From Burkholderiaceae bacterium (GTDB lineage Bacteria > Pseudomonadota > Gammaproteobacteria > Burkholderiales > Burkholderiaceae_D): a stretch of DNA of 64,000 bases. The first letter of the stretch is position 1, and every line of letters starts with the position of its first letter. The stretch lies in assembly GCA_018882935.1 (NCBI GenBank), contig VERA01000002.1, forward strand, positions 23,084 to 87,083, written 5' to 3'. The position numbers and the translations under genes were made by a program. Positions 7,629 to 16,735 of the stretch are shown here, one piece after another. The notes beneath the pieces were generated by a model. That model saw only the letters and a list, made by a program, of their open reading frames with translations. It was not told the DNA's origin and did no database searches.

Positions 7629-8924
7629 CTACGCCAACGCGCGGGCTACTGCCTGCACGCGCGCGGCATGGATGGCATCGGGTATCTTCTCTGTCGCGCG
7701 CTCACCCGCAGCGCCAGTGATGGCGGCTGCAATTGCCCCGGCATCGACCGACTGCGCAGCCGAAAGGGCGTACTGCAAAGCGGGTTTCTGCGGGAAGGCT
7801 GCGTTGGCGCCACCGACGTATATGCATTGGCACGCATCCAGCAAGGCCGAAAAGCGCGCCGGCTTGCGAAATGCATCGCAACGCTCAAACAATCTCACCA
7901 AATTGGCAGCAGGCGCAGCCTCCGCTCGTGCGACCGCCGCATGCTCACGCGCCACGATGATGGCTAAATCGCGCACCTCGTGCGGCACCCGTAACCGCTT
8001 GCAGAGGTGCTCGACCATCGCAACGCCGCGTGCATCGGTAGCCAGATCGGTCGTTAAGTTAGTGCTATCAGTTATTGCATGGCCGAGCTCAGGTAGCAGC
8101 ACCGCAAACCGTATCGCCAATGAGGCGTGCTGTTGAGCAGTGTAATCGAGTGCGCGCATGGCACGCGTAAAACCATCTGCAGTACCGGCCTGATGATGGG
8201 TCGTGGGCAACGATGTAGTTGCCTGCTGCGATGGTTGCATTGGCTGCATCGGCTGCATCGGCGTGTGCAATGCAACCCCGACCAGCGCATCAAGCTCCGG
8301 GAGTATGCGCGCCAGCGCACCGCACTCGCGCAGCACGTCAAACATTCGTGATGGCGTGGCCTCTGCCAATCCACGTGATAGTTCTTGCCAGACCCGCTCA
8401 GCTACCAGCGCATCCACTTCACCCGAGCTCACCATCTGCCGCATTAATCCCATGGTTTCCGGTGCAACGCTGAATTCGGTAAATCGTGCGGCGAAACGTG
8501 CAACGCGCAGTATGCGCACCGGGTCTTCACTAAACGCTGCTGATACATGACGAAATACCCGCGCATCGATATCTGCGCGCCCACCATACGGATCAATGAG
8601 TGTGCCGTCGTCATCTTGCGCTATCGCGTTGATGGTCAGGTCGCGCCGTTGCAAGTCTTGCTCAAGCGTGACCTCGGCAGTGGCGTGAAACGCAAAGCCC
8701 GCATAGCCGGGGGCAGTTTTACGCTCGGTACGCGCTAAGGCATATTCTTCATGCGTCTGCGGATGTAAAAATACCGGGAAGTCTTTGCCAACCGCAACGA
8801 AACCAAGCGCCTGCATTTGCTCGGGTGTCGCACCTACCACGACATAGTCGCGATCTTTAACGGGCAGGCCGAGTAGCGCATCACGAACAGCGCCACCCAC
8901 CACATAGGCCTTGAAACCTGTCAT
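7629..8924 (-). CDS. cca: CCA tRNA nucleotidyltransferase
   Basis: Adds or repairs the 3' CCA end of tRNAs. Begins MTGFKAYVVGGAVRD; GGAVRD (10-15) and the carboxylates of KDRD (Asp24, Asp26) form the nucleotidyltransferase site, followed by RRDLTINA and EDPVRILRVARFAARF. An upstream in-frame start would add 18 residues, but the ATG at 8924 overlaps the stop of the upstream epimerase gene and gives the canonical N-terminus. In E. coli Cca the C-terminal half carries an HD phosphohydrolase motif (CHDLGK). Here the same place reads LLPELGH, and a Met-Gln-Pro repeat (about 8225-8265) is inserted ahead of it, so the HD activity is probably lost while the transferase is intact. Confidence 0.95.
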   Translation of the reverse strand: MTGFKAYVVGGAVRDALLGLPVKDRDYVVVGATPEQMQALGFVAVGKDFPVFLHPQTHEEYALARTERKTAPGYAGFAFHATAEVTLEQDLQRRDLTINAIAQDDDGTLIDPYGGRADIDARVFRHVSAAFSEDPVRILRVARFAARFTEFSVAPETMGLMRQMVSSGEVDALVAERVWQELSRGLAEATPSRMFDVLRECGALARILPELDALVGVALHTPMQPMQPMQPSQQATTSLPTTHHQAGTADGFTRAMRALDYTAQQHASLAIRFAVLLPELGHAITDSTNLTTDLATDARGVAMVEHLCKRLRVPHEVRDLAIIVAREHAAVARAEAAPAANLVRLFERCDAFRKPARFSALLDACQCIYVGGANAAFPQKPALQYALSAAQSVDAGAIAAAITGAAGERATEKIPDAIHAARVQAVARALA

Positions 8925-9838
8925 GCGCTCGGGCGCAGATAATCTGGCGCGACCGCCTCGAGTGGTGTCGGCTGCCAATGGGGCGGCGTGGGGTACTGGC
9001 CACTGGCGATATTGTCTTGCTTCATCGAGTCGAGATTGTCGCGGCTCATGAGCGTGGGCCCAGGCATGAGCTCAAGCATGAGCGCTTGCAGGCGCGCAAC
9101 CCAATCGGGCAGGCCTATTACTGGCCGCGCGTGGCCGCTGTACTTACCCGCAAGATGCACCAACTCTCGCAAGCGGTATACACGCGGACCGACTAACTCA
9201 TATACGTGACCGATACTCTCCGGCTGGGATAAAGCATCTACAAAAGCTTGTGCCACATCACCGACGTACACAGGTTGGAACCGTGTATCTGCACCACCCA
9301 ATGGCATGATGGGTGCCAGCGACTGCAACTTGGCAAACAGATTCAAGAAACTGTCTTCAGCACCAAATACCACCGAAGGACGAAACGAGGTGACTTGCAT
9401 GTCTTTCGCATCCAGCAGGATACGCTCGCCCGCTGCCTTGGAACGGGAGTACATCGATGGCCCGTCAATTGCCGCGCCAAGCGCCGACATATGCAACACC
9501 CGCTTGATGCCATGACGCGCGCACACTTGTACCAGCAAGCGCGGTAAAGCAACATGCGCATGTTCAAATGCACGCCCCCATGGCCGCGCCGGCCATGAGT
9601 GAAGCACCCCTAATAGATTGATCACGCAGTCAACGCGCGGCAGCAGCCGATCAAGAACCGCAGGGTCGAAGATATCAGCGACTGTGACCTGCACCGTCGG
9701 TAGAACCTGCAAGTGACGCGCACGATTGTAGCGACGGGTTGGTACGATGACATGACGCCCCGACGCCGCGAGGCGGGCTGCAATGTGGGTGCCGATGAAG
9801 CCGCTACCGCCGAGTAGAAGTACAGAGCCGTGATGCAT
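8921..9838 (-). CDS. NAD(P)-binding epimerase, complex I NDUFA9-like family
   Basis: A 305-residue short-chain dehydrogenase/reductase-fold protein. An N-terminal Rossmann motif (GGSGFIGTHIA, residues 10-20) and a YSRSK (YxxxK) motif near residue 128 are visible. This branch, related to the mitochondrial NDUFA9 accessory subunit, is annotated as complex I NDUFA9 subunit family or NAD-dependent epimerase; substrates are unknown. It overlaps cca by 4 nt (ATGA) and begins 8 nt after the lytic transglycosylase gene, so slt, this gene and cca probably form one transcript. An active oxidoreductase is plausible since the YxxxK pair is present. Confidence 0.85.
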   Translation of the reverse strand: MHHGSVLLLGGSGFIGTHIAARLAASGRHVIVPTRRYNRARHLQVLPTVQVTVADIFDPAVLDRLLPRVDCVINLLGVLHSWPARPWGRAFEHAHVALPRLLVQVCARHGIKRVLHMSALGAAIDGPSMYSRSKAAGERILLDAKDMQVTSFRPSVVFGAEDSFLNLFAKLQSLAPIMPLGGADTRFQPVYVGDVAQAFVDALSQPESIGHVYELVGPRVYRLRELVHLAGKYSGHARPVIGLPDWVARLQALMLELMPGPTLMSRDNLDSMKQDNIASGQYPTPPHWQPTPLEAVAPDYLRPSA

Positions 9839-9846
9839 TGTGTGCC

Positions 9847-11817
9847 TTAGGGTAAATCGCCAAGTTCTATGAGCTGTGCGTCACGTGGTGACACCGTACC
9901 AAGCCGCGCTTTGAGCGATGGCGCGTGGCTGTCAAAGTGCAGCGCGTACCATGTAGCGTTCGCGAGCACTGCCTTGACGTAGCCGCGCGTTTCAGAAAAA
10001 GGAATGCTCTCTGCAAAGATCGCGCCCTCGACCGGTTTGTCGAGTAATGCGCGCCACTGCCGCGGCCGACTCGGGCCTGCGTTATACGCCGCAGTCGCCA
10101 GCGTTTGTGAGCCGCCCAGGCTCGCTAGTACCATGTTCAGGTATTGCGTGCCCAAGGTGATATTGGTGCGGGTGTCATTTAATCCTGATAATGAAAAACC
10201 GCTCATGCCGATTTTTTTTGCGACATAGGTGGCGGTGCGCGGCATGATCTGCATGAGCCCCGAGGCGCCAACCACCGAGCGCGCGGTTTTTACAAAGCGA
10301 GATTCTTGTCGTATCAAACCATACACCCATGCTTTATCCAGCCCGATACCGGCAGTTGCGGTGTGCATGATGTCTTCGTGTGGCGTAGGGTAGCGCTGCG
10401 CGAGATCAAGCTCGACCTTGGCCCGATCGGCAGCTGCCACCATGCGGTCGAGTGCCTCGCTGCGGCGTGCAAATTCAGCTGCTGCCAGAAGCTGTCTATC
10501 ATTCATCTTGCGTAGCTGCCAGTTCCATTCGCGATTGCCTTCAAAGCGCAGCTCCAGCTCGTAAAACTTCAGCGCATTGATCAAGCCTGCATTGGAACTT
10601 GCCTCGGCATACTCAGCCGCTGTTGGCGGGGCCGGTTTGGTTGGCGCAAGAATCGGCTGGGACAATTCCTCGGTAGATAACAAACCATAAAAATGATGCT
10701 GGCCTGCGAGTTGGTGAAAGTACTGCTTGGCATCGTCAACACGTCCGAGCGCTGCATGGGCACGGCCACGCCAGTACAACCATGCCGGATCTTTTTGCAG
10801 ATCAGGTGGCATGGCATCAATGGATCGAGCCACGAACGGCCAGTCACCGGTTCGAAGCGCAGTACGTACGCGCCACTGGTAGCCCTCGGTCGACAAGGGG
10901 GCGTCAAAGCTGCGTCGCCAGTAACCAGGTGCGTCTTTGTCGAGCGCCAATGAGGCTTGCAGCGCAAGCTGTGACCATGCAATCGCAAGTTCTTCAGCAG
11001 TGAGCCTGGATTGCGCTTTCTCGAGCTGATGTACTGCTTTATCGAGCTTGTCTCGGCCCGCCCGTCCGAGCGCAATCAGGAATAGCTCGCGTGAGGTGCG
11101 ACCGCCGACCGCGCCACGCTCCAATACAGCAAACGGTTTATCGATGGCCTGCGCGAGTTGTTTGTCATTGACATCGGTGTGATGAGCGATACGCCGCGCG
11201 GTACTACTTACACCACTCTCTACCGCGAGCCGAACTTGACGCCAGATATCGGACTCATTGAATTTTTTATCTTGTGCCAGCTTGCCAATCAGCTCAACAC
11301 AGCCATCACCATAGTATTTCGGCTGCTGCAGTAAATCACGTGCTGCCTTTGCAATGTTCTCGCCCTTAGCGAGGCGCGACTGTAGTGCATAGCACTTGAC
11401 TTGCGTGTCATCATTCAGCACAAAGCGTGGGTATTGCTCGTCAAATACGCGCCAGTCATGCGCGCGCCCTAGCAATAACAGCCAGTCGTTTCTCAGGCGA
11501 TCGGCAATCGCCGTACCATCGTACCGATCGAGAAACTGACGAATTTCTCCTTCCGGCGTTGCTGGCAGGCGCGGATATAGTCTGTAGTATTCAACATAAG
11601 ATTGGATTGGGTAACTGCCCAAGCGTCCTGCTATTCGCCCCGCTTCGCTGGTTTCTCCGCGCAATGAGGCTTCTCTCAGCGCGAGAAAATCGGCGTCGGC
11701 ACTGTTGCCGACCATGAGCGCGTGTCGATTAGCCGCGCATACCGACGCGATGGGTCCTATGCTGCTGATGGCCGCGCAAAGGATTGCACCTAACCACCAT
11801 CTTGAGTAAAGCTTCAT
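9847..11817 (-). CDS. slt: Soluble lytic murein transglycosylase
   Basis: A 656-residue periplasmic enzyme that cleaves peptidoglycan between MurNAc and GlcNAc with formation of 1,6-anhydro ends. It has a signal peptide (LGAILCAAISSIGPIASVCAA) and a long alpha-helical superhelix typical of Slt70. A C-terminal lysozyme-like domain contains the catalytic glutamate in IRQESRF (near residue 505), GASGLMQIMP and the later NITLGTQYLNMVL and TAAYNAGP motifs. Length matches E. coli Slt70 (about 645). It is the first gene of a likely three-gene minus-strand transcript, with a divergent promoter region at 11818-11975. Confidence 0.95.
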   Translation of the reverse strand: MKLYSRWWLGAILCAAISSIGPIASVCAANRHALMVGNSADADFLALREASLRGETSEAGRIAGRLGSYPIQSYVEYYRLYPRLPATPEGEIRQFLDRYDGTAIADRLRNDWLLLLGRAHDWRVFDEQYPRFVLNDDTQVKCYALQSRLAKGENIAKAARDLLQQPKYYGDGCVELIGKLAQDKKFNESDIWRQVRLAVESGVSSTARRIAHHTDVNDKQLAQAIDKPFAVLERGAVGGRTSRELFLIALGRAGRDKLDKAVHQLEKAQSRLTAEELAIAWSQLALQASLALDKDAPGYWRRSFDAPLSTEGYQWRVRTALRTGDWPFVARSIDAMPPDLQKDPAWLYWRGRAHAALGRVDDAKQYFHQLAGQHHFYGLLSTEELSQPILAPTKPAPPTAAEYAEASSNAGLINALKFYELELRFEGNREWNWQLRKMNDRQLLAAAEFARRSEALDRMVAAADRAKVELDLAQRYPTPHEDIMHTATAGIGLDKAWVYGLIRQESRFVKTARSVVGASGLMQIMPRTATYVAKKIGMSGFSLSGLNDTRTNITLGTQYLNMVLASLGGSQTLATAAYNAGPSRPRQWRALLDKPVEGAIFAESIPFSETRGYVKAVLANATWYALHFDSHAPSLKARLGTVSPRDAQLIELGDLP

Positions 11818-11975
11818 GAGTTTCCGATAACTACACTGCGATGATCTTGGTACTTGTCTGTTCAGGCCGCGCGCGGCATTAGCAAAGCTTGCAAAGCGCG
11901 CCGCTCAGTGAAAGAAGATCTTAGAATATCACGCGTCTAAAAATTGATTCTGCCGATTAACTTGATTTGTCATTC

Positions 11976-12518
11976 ATGAACCAGCCAACTTCCAAAGCCG
12001 AACTCAGGCAGCAATTGATCGCAGCGCGGCGCGCACTGTCGGCAACAGACAAGGCCGCTGCCGATGCGCGTATTGTGGCCAAATTACTGTCTTGGCTGCT
12101 GGATCATCAAGTGCGGGTACTCGGCGCTTATTTGGCGATTCCGGGTGAGCCCGATTTGTCTGCCTTGTATGATGCACTGCCAACGCATGGCATTACGCTG
12201 GCCATGCCGGTCGTGTTGGAGCGACAGCAGCCGCTGGTGTTTGTTGCTTGGCGTCCGGGCGACCCTGTCGCCAAAGACGCCAGCGGCACGGTGGCGCCGA
12301 GCGCGCGCGGTGAGTATCTGCAACCCGACGCTGTACTCGCGCCTTGCATAGGCTACACCGCGCAGAATCTGCGCCTTGGCTTTGGCGGCGGCTACTTCGA
12401 CCGAACGCTGGCCCAAAGCCCACGGCCACGCGCCATCGGCATTGCCTATGCATTTGCCAAGGTCAGCTTTGCATCAGAGGCGCATGACATTCCGCTGGAT
12501 GTCATTCTTACTGACTAA
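11976..12518 (+). CDS. 5-formyltetrahydrofolate cyclo-ligase
   Basis: Converts 5-formyl-THF to 5,10-methenyl-THF with ATP, salvaging folate. The gene encodes 180 residues from ATG 11976; a TTG nine bases earlier is in frame but less likely. Family marks are the basic N-terminal helix (KAELRQQLIAARRAL), the GEPDLSAL block, and the C-terminal GFGGGYFDRTL substrate/Mg loop. It faces metF tail to tail (27 nt gap), so two one-carbon folate enzymes are neighbours but convergent. In E. coli the homologue ygfA follows 6S RNA; I looked for a 6S-like element upstream and found none. Confidence 0.93.
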   Translation: MNQPTSKAELRQQLIAARRALSATDKAAADARIVAKLLSWLLDHQVRVLGAYLAIPGEPDLSALYDALPTHGITLAMPVVLERQQPLVFVAWRPGDPVAKDASGTVAPSARGEYLQPDAVLAPCIGYTAQNLRLGFGGGYFDRTLAQSPRPRAIGIAYAFAKVSFASEAHDIPLDVILTD

Positions 12519-12545
12519 AAATCGCTCTAGTCTGCGCTGCAATGC

Positions 12546-13391
12546 TCAGGCGCGTGGCGTCGGGCGCAATCGCTCCCAAATCGCCAAAGTGGGTGCCGCT
12601 TGATTCAATGAGTAGAAATGCAGGCCGGGTGCACCACCCGATAGCAGCCGATCACACATTTGCGACACCACATCCAGACCAAATGCCCGAATGGATTTTG
12701 TGTCGTCGCCAAACGAGGCCAGCTTGAGCCGAATCCAACGCGGCACCTCAGCGCCGCACATATCGGAGAATCTGGCTAGTTGCGAGAAATTCGTGATCGG
12801 CATGATGCCGGGGAATACCGGTACATCGGCACCCAAGCGCGCAGCATCATCAACGAACCGGAAGTACGCATCAGGATTATAAAAATACTGAGTGATGGCC
12901 GCGTTGGCGCCGGCTTTTACTTTACGAACGAAATTCTGCAAATCGTCTTGCGGCGATTTGGCTTGTGGATGCATCTCCGGATACGCCGCGGCTTCGATAT
13001 GAAACCAGTCGCCGGTCTCTTCGCGAATAAAAGTGATCAAATCGCTGGCGTAGTGAAGTTCACCGAAAGTACCACCAAAACCACTCGGTAAATCGCCGCG
13101 CAGCGCGATGATATGGCGAATGTTCTGCGCCTTGTACTCGTTAATAATGGCACGCAGATCGTCACGCGTACGGCCTATGCATGAGAGGTGCGGTGCTGCG
13201 TGATAGCCCTCTTGCTGAATTTCGAGAACGGTATCGCGGGTACCGGCTTGGGTCGACCCGGCAGCGCCGAAGGTCACCGAAAAATAGGCGGGATTGATCG
13301 CAGCAAGCTGCTGACGCGCCTGCCTGAGTTTGTCGGCACCTTCCGGGGTTTTAGGTGGGAAGAATTCAACACTGAATAAAGTTTGTTGCAT
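12546..13391 (-). CDS. metF: 5,10-methylenetetrahydrofolate reductase
   Basis: FAD enzyme that makes 5-methyl-THF for methionine synthesis. It encodes 281 residues from ATG 13391, giving the canonical MQQTLFSVEFFPPKTPEG, where the Glu of EFFPPK is the catalytic acid; the 25 extra residues of the longer frame match nothing in the family. HIIALRGDLP and QYFYNPDAYFRF are typical FAD/substrate motifs. It is last in the ahcY / small membrane protein / metF group (5 nt after the preceding stop), so it is probably under the SAH riboswitch upstream of ahcY. This links methyl-donor regeneration to SAH levels. Confidence 0.96.
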   Translation of the reverse strand: MQQTLFSVEFFPPKTPEGADKLRQARQQLAAINPAYFSVTFGAAGSTQAGTRDTVLEIQQEGYHAAPHLSCIGRTRDDLRAIINEYKAQNIRHIIALRGDLPSGFGGTFGELHYASDLITFIREETGDWFHIEAAAYPEMHPQAKSPQDDLQNFVRKVKAGANAAITQYFYNPDAYFRFVDDAARLGADVPVFPGIMPITNFSQLARFSDMCGAEVPRWIRLKLASFGDDTKSIRAFGLDVVSQMCDRLLSGGAPGLHFYSLNQAAPTLAIWERLRPTPRA

Positions 13392-13395
13392 GGTT

Positions 13396-13734
13396 TTATT
13401 TCGGAATAAACGCGGATAACAACCAAGACACGACGCTGTACACAAAGGCAGCAATAATCGCTGCACCGAAACTGGTCACTTGAAAACCGGGCACGATGTC
13501 GGCCACTGCCCAAAACATCAGTCCGTTGACAACAAAAATGAACAGTCCCAGCGTGACAAAGGTAATCGGCAAGGTCAACACCAGAATGATGGGACGAATA
13601 AGCGTATTGACCAAGCCGAGTACTAATGCCGCTGTTAGCGCTGTAGTAAAACTATCGACTTGCACTGTGTCGAGCAAGTGCGGCAGCACAAATAGTGTGA
13701 GCGTGTTAACGAGCCAGATGAGCAGCAAGCGCAT
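13396..13734 (-). CDS. Small four-TM membrane protein of the phage-holin-IV-like family
   Basis: A 112-residue integral membrane protein with four hydrophobic segments (MRLLLIWLVNTLTLFVLP, ALVLGLVNTLIRPIILVL, FVTLGLFIFVVNGLMFW, GAAIIAAFVYSVVSWLLS). The in-frame ATG at 13794 would add a 20-residue leader; I prefer 13734 because it has a GAGG ribosome site four bases upstream and gives the usual N-terminus of the family. Databases call it phage holin family protein, but nothing phage-like surrounds it. The ahcY-this-metF order is frequent in betaproteobacteria. Role unknown; co-transcription suggests a link to the methyl cycle. Confidence 0.88.
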   Translation of the reverse strand: MRLLLIWLVNTLTLFVLPHLLDTVQVDSFTTALTAALVLGLVNTLIRPIILVLTLPITFVTLGLFIFVVNGLMFWAVADIVPGFQVTSFGAAIIAAFVYSVVSWLLSAFIPK

Positions 13735-13797
13735 CGAACCTCGGGGGTTGGTGCGGGTGAGTAGCGCGAGCAGCGCCACCCACCCTATAGACATCGA

Positions 13798-15216
13798 TCA
13801 ATAACGATAGTGATCAGGCTTGTACGGGCCTTCTTTTTTGACACCAATGTACGCCGCCTGCTCTTCAGTCAGTTTCGTGAGCTGCGCATTGAGCGTTTTC
13901 AGCTGCAGCAACGCGACTTTTTCGTCGAGATGCTTAGGCAGGGTGTAGACGCCGATAGGATAGTTCTCGGTTTTCGTGAACAGCTCGATCTGCGCGATGG
14001 TCTGGTTCGCAAACGACGAGCTCATCACATACGATGGATGACCGGTACCGCAACCGAGGTTCACCAGACGGCCTTCGGCCAGCAAGATGATGCGCTTGCC
14101 ATCCGGGAAAATCACATGGTCTACCTGCGGCTTGATGTTTTCCCATGTGTACTGCTTCAGCGCGACCACTTCGATTTCATTGTCGAAGTGACCGATGTTG
14201 CAGACGATGGCTTGGTCTTTCATCTTCTTCATGTGCTCGTGTGTGATCACATGGTAGTTGCCGGTGGCGGTCACGAAAATATCTGCATGCTCTGCAGCGT
14301 ATTCCATGGTGACGACACGGTAGCCTTCCATCGCCGCTTGCAGCGCGCAGATCGGATCAACCTCGGTCACCCACACTTGCGCCGACAGCGCGCGCAACGC
14401 CTGGGCTGAGCCTTTACCCACATCGCCATAGCCAGCAACAACCGCTACCTTGCCGGCGATCATGACATCAGTGGCGCGTTTGATCGCATCGACCAGCGAC
14501 TCACGGCAGCCGTACAGGTTGTCGAATTTGGACTTGGTGACCGAGTCATTCACGTTGATAGCCGGGAAGGCCAGTTTGCCTTCATTGAACATCTGGTAAA
14601 GGCGATGCACGCCGGTCGTCGTCTCTTCGGTCACACCTTTGATTTTCGCCAGACGCGTCGAGTACCAAGTCGGATCGGTAGCAAGTTTTTTCTTGATCGA
14701 GTTGAACAGGCATACCGCTTCTTCCGAATCCGGATTCGCCAGCACGCTGATGTCTTTCTCCGCGCGCGTACCGAGATGTAGCAGCAAGGTAGCGTCACCA
14801 CCGTCATCGAGAATCATGTTCGAGTAGCCGCCATCGGGCCACTCGAAAATGCGGTGCGTGAAATCCCAGTATTCGTCGAGGTTCTCGCCCTTGAACGCAA
14901 AGACTGCGGTGCCATTCGCCGCGATCGCGGCGGCAGCATGGTCTTGCGTGGAGTAGATGTTGCAAGACGCCCAACGAACTTCTGCACCCAGCGCCTCAAG
15001 GGTCTGGATCAGCACAGCGGTTTGTATGGTCATGTGCAAAGAGCCAGTGATACGCGCGCCTTTGAGTGGCTTGCTGGCAGCGAATTCTTCGCGAATCGCC
15101 ATCAGACCGGGCATTTCGGTCTCGGCGATTCTGATTTCTTTATTGCCCCACTCGGCCAGACTGATGTCGGCAACGTGGTAATCGTGGGTAGTAGCTGATT
15201 TGAGTACGGCGCTCAT
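13798..15216 (-). CDS. ahcY: Adenosylhomocysteinase
   Basis: NAD-dependent enzyme that splits S-adenosylhomocysteine into adenosine and homocysteine, relieving inhibition of methyltransferases. The gene encodes 472 residues from ATG 15216, which has a strong AAGGAGG site seven bases upstream; a GTG one codon earlier is less likely. [14 protein letters not shown] is the NAD loop, [16 protein letters not shown] the substrate region, and [20 protein letters not shown] the conserved C-terminal block. The length includes the roughly 40-residue insertion of bacterial enzymes. It is preceded by an SAH riboswitch (15248-15316) and follows metK in the same direction. Confidence 0.97.
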   Translation of the reverse strand: MSAVLKSATTHDYHVADISLAEWGNKEIRIAETEMPGLMAIREEFAASKPLKGARITGSLHMTIQTAVLIQTLEALGAEVRWASCNIYSTQDHAAAAIAANGTAVFAFKGENLDEYWDFTHRIFEWPDGGYSNMILDDGGDATLLLHLGTRAEKDISVLANPDSEEAVCLFNSIKKKLATDPTWYSTRLAKIKGVTEETTTGVHRLYQMFNEGKLAFPAINVNDSVTKSKFDNLYGCRESLVDAIKRATDVMIAGKVAVVAGYGDVGKGSAQALRALSAQVWVTEVDPICALQAAMEGYRVVTMEYAAEHADIFVTATGNYHVITHEHMKKMKDQAIVCNIGHFDNEIEVVALKQYTWENIKPQVDHVIFPDGKRIILLAEGRLVNLGCGTGHPSYVMSSSFANQTIAQIELFTKTENYPIGVYTLPKHLDEKVALLQLKTLNAQLTKLTEEQAAYIGVKKEGPYKPDHYRY

Positions 15217-15247
15217 CACGCCCTCCTTTCATTAAATCGAAAAAAGT

Positions 15248-15316
15248 AACGTGAGCGCCGTTGCTGAGTTTGCCAAGCCTGGCGAGTGAAAACCCGTCGC
15301 AACGCTCCTTGGCAGC
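15248..15316 (-). promoter_or_regulatory. SAH riboswitch (ahcY RNA motif) controlling ahcY
   Basis: Reading the minus strand, this leader contains GCCAAGGAGCGTTGCGACGG, then a stem, CGCCAGGCTTGGC, and CAGCAACGGCGCTCACGTT. This order and these conserved bases match the known SAH riboswitch consensus: GGAGCGYTGC, CAGGCT, and AACGGCGCTCACG, which pairs back with GAGCG. It lies about 30 nt upstream of the ahcY start. Known members turn on ahcY when S-adenosylhomocysteine accumulates. The AAGGAGG ribosome site lies shortly after the element, which suits control of translation. Confidence 0.93.
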
Positions 15317-15336
15317 TCGCTATTCTAAACGAATAA

Positions 15337-16500
15337 TCAAATACCAGCTGCGGCCTTCAATGCAGCAGCCTTGTCGGTACGCTCCCAGCTGAACTCGGGT
15401 TCGTCGCGACCAAAGTGACCGTAAGCCGCTGACTTGCGATAGATCGGTCGCAGCAGATTCAGCATCTGCACAATACCTTTCGGTCGCAGATCAAAATGCT
15501 CGCGCACCAGCTGCTCGATTTTTTCGTCGCTGACTTTGCCGGTGCCGAAGGTGGTGACCATTACCGAGGTTGGCTTGGCGATGCCAATCGCATAAGAAAT
15601 TTGAATCTGGCACTTCGACGCCAAACCGGCGGCAACGATATTCTTGGCCACATAACGACCAGCGTAAGCGGCGGAGCGATCAACCTTGGACGGGTCTTTG
15701 CCTGAAAATGCGCCGCCACCGTGGGGCGCTGCGCCGCCATAGGTATCAACGATGATTTTGCGACCGGTGAGGCCACAATCGCCCTGCGGACCACCAATCA
15801 CGAAGCGCCCGGTCGGGTTCACCAGATAACGCGTGTTTTTCAGCCACTCGGCGGGCACCACCGGCTTGATGATCATTTCGATCGATGCCTCTTCGATCTG
15901 CTTGTGCTCGACTTCAGGCGCGTGCTGCGTTGACAGCACGATGGTATCGATCGCGACCGGTTTGCCATCGACATACTTGAGCGTGACCTGCGACTTGGCG
16001 TCAGGCCGCAACCACGCCAAGCGACCGTCTTTGCGCAAATGCGACTGACGCTCGACGATACGGTGCGCGTAGTAAATAGCAGCAGGCATTAAATCAGGGG
16101 TCTCGTCGCAGGCATAACCAAACATCAAGCCCTGATCGCCAGCACCTTGGTCGAGGTCAAGCCCTTTGCCCTCATCGACACCCTGAGCAATATCCGGTGA
16201 CTGCTTGTCATACGCGACCAGTACCGCGCAGCCTTTGTAGTCGATACCGTAGTCGGTGTTGTCGTAGCCGATGTCTTTGAGGGTGTCGCGCGCGACTTTT
16301 ATGTAATCTACATTCGCGCTCGTGGTGATCTCGCCTGCCAGCACAACCAAGCCGGTATTGCAGAGCGTTTCAGCGGCGACGCGCGCACGCGGGTCTTGAT
16401 CCAAAATGGCATCAAGAATTGCATCGGAAATTTGATCGGCGACTTTGTCCGGGTGACCCTCGGAAACCGATTCGGAGGTAAACAAGTACTCGTTAGACAT
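15337..16500 (-). CDS. metK: S-adenosylmethionine synthetase
   Basis: Makes S-adenosylmethionine from methionine and ATP. The gene encodes 387 residues from ATG 16500 ([19 protein letters not shown]), with a GGGAG ribosome site five bases upstream; the longer frame adds only four residues. Hallmarks are [16 protein letters not shown] (ATP/Mg), [12 protein letters not shown] (the hexapeptide region) and [16 protein letters not shown] (the P-loop-like motif). It sits just upstream of the SAH riboswitch and ahcY, so SAM synthesis and SAH removal are adjacent. A structured leader and a sigma70-like promoter lie upstream. Confidence 0.97.
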   Translation of the reverse strand: MSNEYLFTSESVSEGHPDKVADQISDAILDAILDQDPRARVAAETLCNTGLVVLAGEITTSANVDYIKVARDTLKDIGYDNTDYGIDYKGCAVLVAYDKQSPDIAQGVDEGKGLDLDQGAGDQGLMFGYACDETPDLMPAAIYYAHRIVERQSHLRKDGRLAWLRPDAKSQVTLKYVDGKPVAIDTIVLSTQHAPEVEHKQIEEASIEMIIKPVVPAEWLKNTRYLVNPTGRFVIGGPQGDCGLTGRKIIVDTYGGAAPHGGGAFSGKDPSKVDRSAAYAGRYVAKNIVAAGLASKCQIQISYAIGIAKPTSVMVTTFGTGKVSDEKIEQLVREHFDLRPKGIVQMLNLLRPIYRKSAAYGHFGRDEPEFSWERTDKAAALKAAAGI

Positions 16501-16529
16501 GCAAGCTCCCAAAAGCTGGTTAACACGTT

Positions 16530-16609
16530 GTCGCGGTCAACTCGGTGAGCCTGCGACGCTTTAGCGAAATTTGTAGACCGCCTCGCAAGTTGTCTATTAA
16601 CTCGGCGGT
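16530..16609 (-). promoter_or_regulatory. Structured metK leader with two hairpins
   Basis: Two inverted repeats lie between the predicted metK promoter and the start codon. One pairs ACCGCC (16577-16582) with GGCGGT (16604-16609), with an inner AGTT/AACT stem. The other pairs GTCGC (16530-16534) with GCGAC (16553-16557), with inner CTC/GAG and GG/CC pairs. The start codon is 29 bases beyond the second. I match it to no known RNA class; it may be a cis-regulatory RNA, an mRNA-stability element, or chance. Confidence 0.4.
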
Positions 16610-16622
16610 GATGACGCGTGGT

Positions 16623-16651
16623 ATTTTACTGAGTTTGCACGAAATCAGCAA
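16623..16651 (-). promoter_or_regulatory. Likely sigma70 promoter of metK
   Basis: On the minus strand TTGCTG (16651-16646) is separated by exactly 17 bases from TAAAAT (16628-16623). Transcription would begin near 16616, giving a leader of about 115 bases that contains the two hairpins. The divergent acyltransferase gene starts at 16736. Confidence 0.5.
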
Positions 16652-16735
16652 AGCCCCGCTTTATTCCGCAATGGTATTCCCTCAGCTTTACATTTTGCTA
16701 GCGTTGCGGTGGCTGCACGTCATCGAGGTGCCAGC

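Noticed and set aside
8203..8550. Gly-Cys-Ile repeat protein on the plus strand inside cca
   Set aside because: It is the antisense reading of the Met-Gln-Pro repeat in cca.
11818..11975. Possible 6S RNA upstream of the 5-formyl-THF cyclo-ligase gene
   Set aside because: The neighbourhood would suit it, but the gap is too short and lacks the long rod-like pairing with a central bubble; it looks like a plain divergent promoter region.
13396..13734. Holin-family gene as sign of a prophage
   Set aside because: No other phage gene is near, and the ahcY-this-metF order is a stable housekeeping arrangement.
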